Shown here in pieces: positions 5,600 to 7,054 of a DNA stretch of 7,054 nucleotides. Both the position numbers and the translations under genes were made by a program. A model generated the notes under the pieces. The model had not been told where the DNA came from and did no database searches. It saw only the letters and a program-made list of their open reading frames with translations. The stretch's first letter is position 1, and each line of letters opens with the position of its first letter. Origin of the DNA: Bacillota bacterium (GTDB lineage: Bacteria; Bacillota; Clostridia; Oscillospirales; Ruminococcaceae); assembly GCA_023456995.1 (NCBI GenBank), contig JAEWNU010000145.1, positions 1-7,054 on the forward strand, given 5' to 3'.

Positions 5600-6760
5600 T
5601 TGACTAAACAGTTAACCATTCTTGGCGCGACCGGTTCCATTGGTACGCAGGCCTTAGATGTGGCAAAAAACTTGAATATGTCGGTGTATGGGCTATCTGC
5701 TCATCAAAATACAGCGCTTTTAGAACAACAGGCGAGGGCATTTCACCCTCGCTGTGTTGCAATTGGAGAAGCTGCATTGTACAAGACACTCAAGACCGCT
5801 CTGGCCGATACCGATATCGTCGTGACGGCCGGGCCTGATGCGGTGACCGAGCTGGCTGCACATCCCGTGCAACTGGTGCTCAACGCGGTTGTGGGTATTG
5901 CCGGGTTGGGTGCGACAATGGCTTGTTTACAGGCCCAAAATACTCTGGCGCTGGCTAATAAAGAATCGCTTGTCACCGCAGGTGAGCTGGTGATGGCAAC
6001 GGCTAAACGCAATAATGTGCCGATTATTCCAGTGGACAGCGAACATTCTGCAATTTTTCAGTGCTTAAACGGTGAAAATCGTGATAGAATAAATAAGATC
6101 ATATTAACGGCCTCGGGCGGCCCATTTTTCGGCAAAACGAAGTCGGCGTTAGAAAACGTCACGCCTGCTCAGGCGCTCAAGCATCCGAACTGGCAGATGG
6201 GGCAGAAAATCTCGATTGATTCAGCGACCCTTATGAATAAGGGACTGGAGCTAATCGAAGCCATTCATCTATTTGACGTTGCAGCGCAACAGGTAGAAAT
6301 CCATGTTCACCGCCAGAGTGTTTTGCATTCAGCGGTGGAATTTTGTGATGGTTCGGTTATGGCACAGCTGGGATCCGCTGATATGCGCACGCCGATACAG
6401 TATGCAATCACCTATCCCGACCGCCTGCCGGGGGTTAGCAAAACGCTATCGCTGTTTGAAGTCGGTGCGCTTACCTTTGAGCATGCTGACCCAGAGACGT
6501 TTTTATGCCTTGCTGCCGCGCAAAAAGCGGCGGAATTAAAGGGGTTGTATCCCTGTGCTGTAAACGGAGCCAACGAGGAGGCTGTCGCGCTGTTTTTAAA
6601 GGGAAAAATATCGTTCCTGAAAATTGGCGAGCTGGTTGAAAAAGCGTTATCGCTGCCGTGCGACAAGCAGGACTACAATTTAAAGATGGTCTACGAAATA
6701 GATTCCGCCGCACGCGAGTTGGTGCGGCAAAGCGTACAGGGTGTTTGCCCTCAAGCTTGA
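5600..6760 (+). CDS. dxr: 1-deoxy-D-xylulose 5-phosphate reductoisomerase
   Basis: Dxr (IspC) converts DXP to 2-C-methyl-D-erythritol 4-phosphate with NADPH, the first committed step of the MEP isoprenoid pathway. The 386-residue length is normal. Motifs are the NADPH-binding GATGSIGTQALDV (9-21), NAVVGIAGL (95-103), LANKESLVTAGELV (118-131), and PVDSEHSAIFQC (144-155) with metal ligands D146 and E148. Then come TASGGPF (170-176), the flexible loop HPNWQMG (195-201), and DSATLMNKGLELIEA (207-221) with the third metal ligand E217. The usual HPQS reads HRQS (237-240). The C-terminal domain has NGANEEAV (322-329). The start is a TTG, set by GAGG at 5588-5591 overlapping the cdsA stop and by the glycine-rich loop beginning at once; no ATG fits. 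It lies 10 nt after cdsA. Confidence 0.97.
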   Translation: MTKQLTILGATGSIGTQALDVAKNLNMSVYGLSAHQNTALLEQQARAFHPRCVAIGEAALYKTLKTALADTDIVVTAGPDAVTELAAHPVQLVLNAVVGIAGLGATMACLQAQNTLALANKESLVTAGELVMATAKRNNVPIIPVDSEHSAIFQCLNGENRDRINKIILTASGGPFFGKTKSALENVTPAQALKHPNWQMGQKISIDSATLMNKGLELIEAIHLFDVAAQQVEIHVHRQSVLHSAVEFCDGSVMAQLGSADMRTPIQYAITYPDRLPGVSKTLSLFEVGALTFEHADPETFLCLAAAQKAAELKGLYPCAVNGANEEAVALFLKGKISFLKIGELVEKALSLPCDKQDYNLKMVYEIDSAARELVRQSVQGVCPQA

Positions 6761-6775
6761 TTTACAGAAGGGCGT

Positions 6776-7054
6776 GTGAAATATTTGAGCAGTGGCCTGA
6801 CGACGGCGGTTGCAGCAATTTTAATTTTTGGTGCAATCATTTTATTCCATGAGCTGGGGCATTTTACCGTTGCAAAGTGGGCGGGCGTGTCAGTGCATGA
6901 GTTTTCCATCGGCATGGGTCCCGCGATATTTAAACGCAAAAAAAACGGTACGCTTTATTCCTTGCGTATTCTGCCGGTGGGTGGCTATGTTATGATGGAG
7001 GGTGAGGATGAACCGGTGGATGCACCGGGCTCCTTTTCCGGTAAACCGCTACTG
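6776..7054 (+). CDS. rseP: Site-2 intramembrane zinc metalloprotease RseP/RasP, N-terminal part (cut by window end)
   Basis: The 93 codons present encode the beginning of a site-2 protease, which cuts membrane-embedded substrates such as anti-sigma factors and signal-peptide remnants. A first membrane segment (about residues 8-24) runs into HELGHF (25-30), the zinc-binding HExxH motif with catalytic glutamate E26. The family's next conserved stretch follows: FSIGMGPAIF (42-51), then LRILPVGGYVMMEGED. The start is taken as GTG at 6776, preceded by AGAAGGG at 6766-6772; that spacing is short, so TTG at 6785 is a real alternative. It lies 15 nt after dxr, the usual dxr-rseP pairing in Firmicutes. 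The rest of the gene, including any PDZ domain, is outside the window. Confidence 0.93.
   Translation, partial: MKYLSSGLTTAVAAILIFGAIILFHELGHFTVAKWAGVSVHEFSIGMGPAIFKRKKNGTLYSLRILPVGGYVMMEGEDEPVDAPGSFSGKPLL

Noticed and set aside
1..7054. CRISPR array, tRNA, T-box or transposase gene
   Set aside because: No regularly spaced direct repeats, no tRNA T-arm or T-box consensus and no transposase-like frame were seen on either strand.

Overview
The window looks like a chromosomal segment of a low-to-mid GC Firmicute, most likely a Clostridia member. The evidence is strong GGAGG-type ribosome binding sites, a tetrahydrofolate (THF) riboswitch in front of an ECF-type folate transporter, and the gene order pyrH-frr-uppS-cdsA-dxr-rseP that is typical of Firmicutes. 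All convincing genes read on the + strand. No tRNA, rRNA, CRISPR array or transposase gene was seen.

Left part (1-2170), an accessory or folate region. An AraC-family regulator (38-880) is closed by a strong terminator hairpin (898-930). Next comes a decayed remnant of formate--tetrahydrofolate ligase (about 967-1299). It keeps only C-terminal fragments and carries a nonsense codon, two frameshifts and an internal deletion. A terminator-like hairpin follows (1331-1360), then a good promoter (1357-1384), a class-I THF riboswitch (1440-1533) with a folding expression platform (1534-1611), folT (1620-2129) and a perfect-stem terminator (2140-2169). The riboswitch should lower FolT synthesis when reduced folates are plentiful.

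Middle part (2170-2585). This is a gene-poor stretch of about 415 bases with no convincing protein gene but several well-formed inverted repeats. They include a 13-pair hairpin at 2187-2220 and a cluster directly upstream of pyrH. There a short Shine-Dalgarno-preceded reading frame spans a perfect 10-bp dyad whose right arm contains an extended -10 sequence. It is probably the regulatory leader of the pyrH operon.

Right part (2586-7054), a housekeeping operon: UMP kinase (pyrH), ribosome recycling factor (frr), undecaprenyl diphosphate synthase (uppS), CDP-diacylglycerol synthase (cdsA), DXP reductoisomerase (dxr) and the start of the site-2 protease rseP. Spacing is tight (0 nt, then 182 nt, then a 1-nt overlap, 10 nt and 15 nt). 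Together they serve pyrimidine supply, translation recycling, isoprenoid precursor supply (dxr) feeding the cell-wall lipid carrier (uppS), phospholipid precursors (cdsA) and membrane proteolysis. The only break is the frr-uppS gap, which holds a long imperfect foldback sequence resembling a mobile or repeat element. rpsB and tsf, which often precede pyrH, are not in the window.
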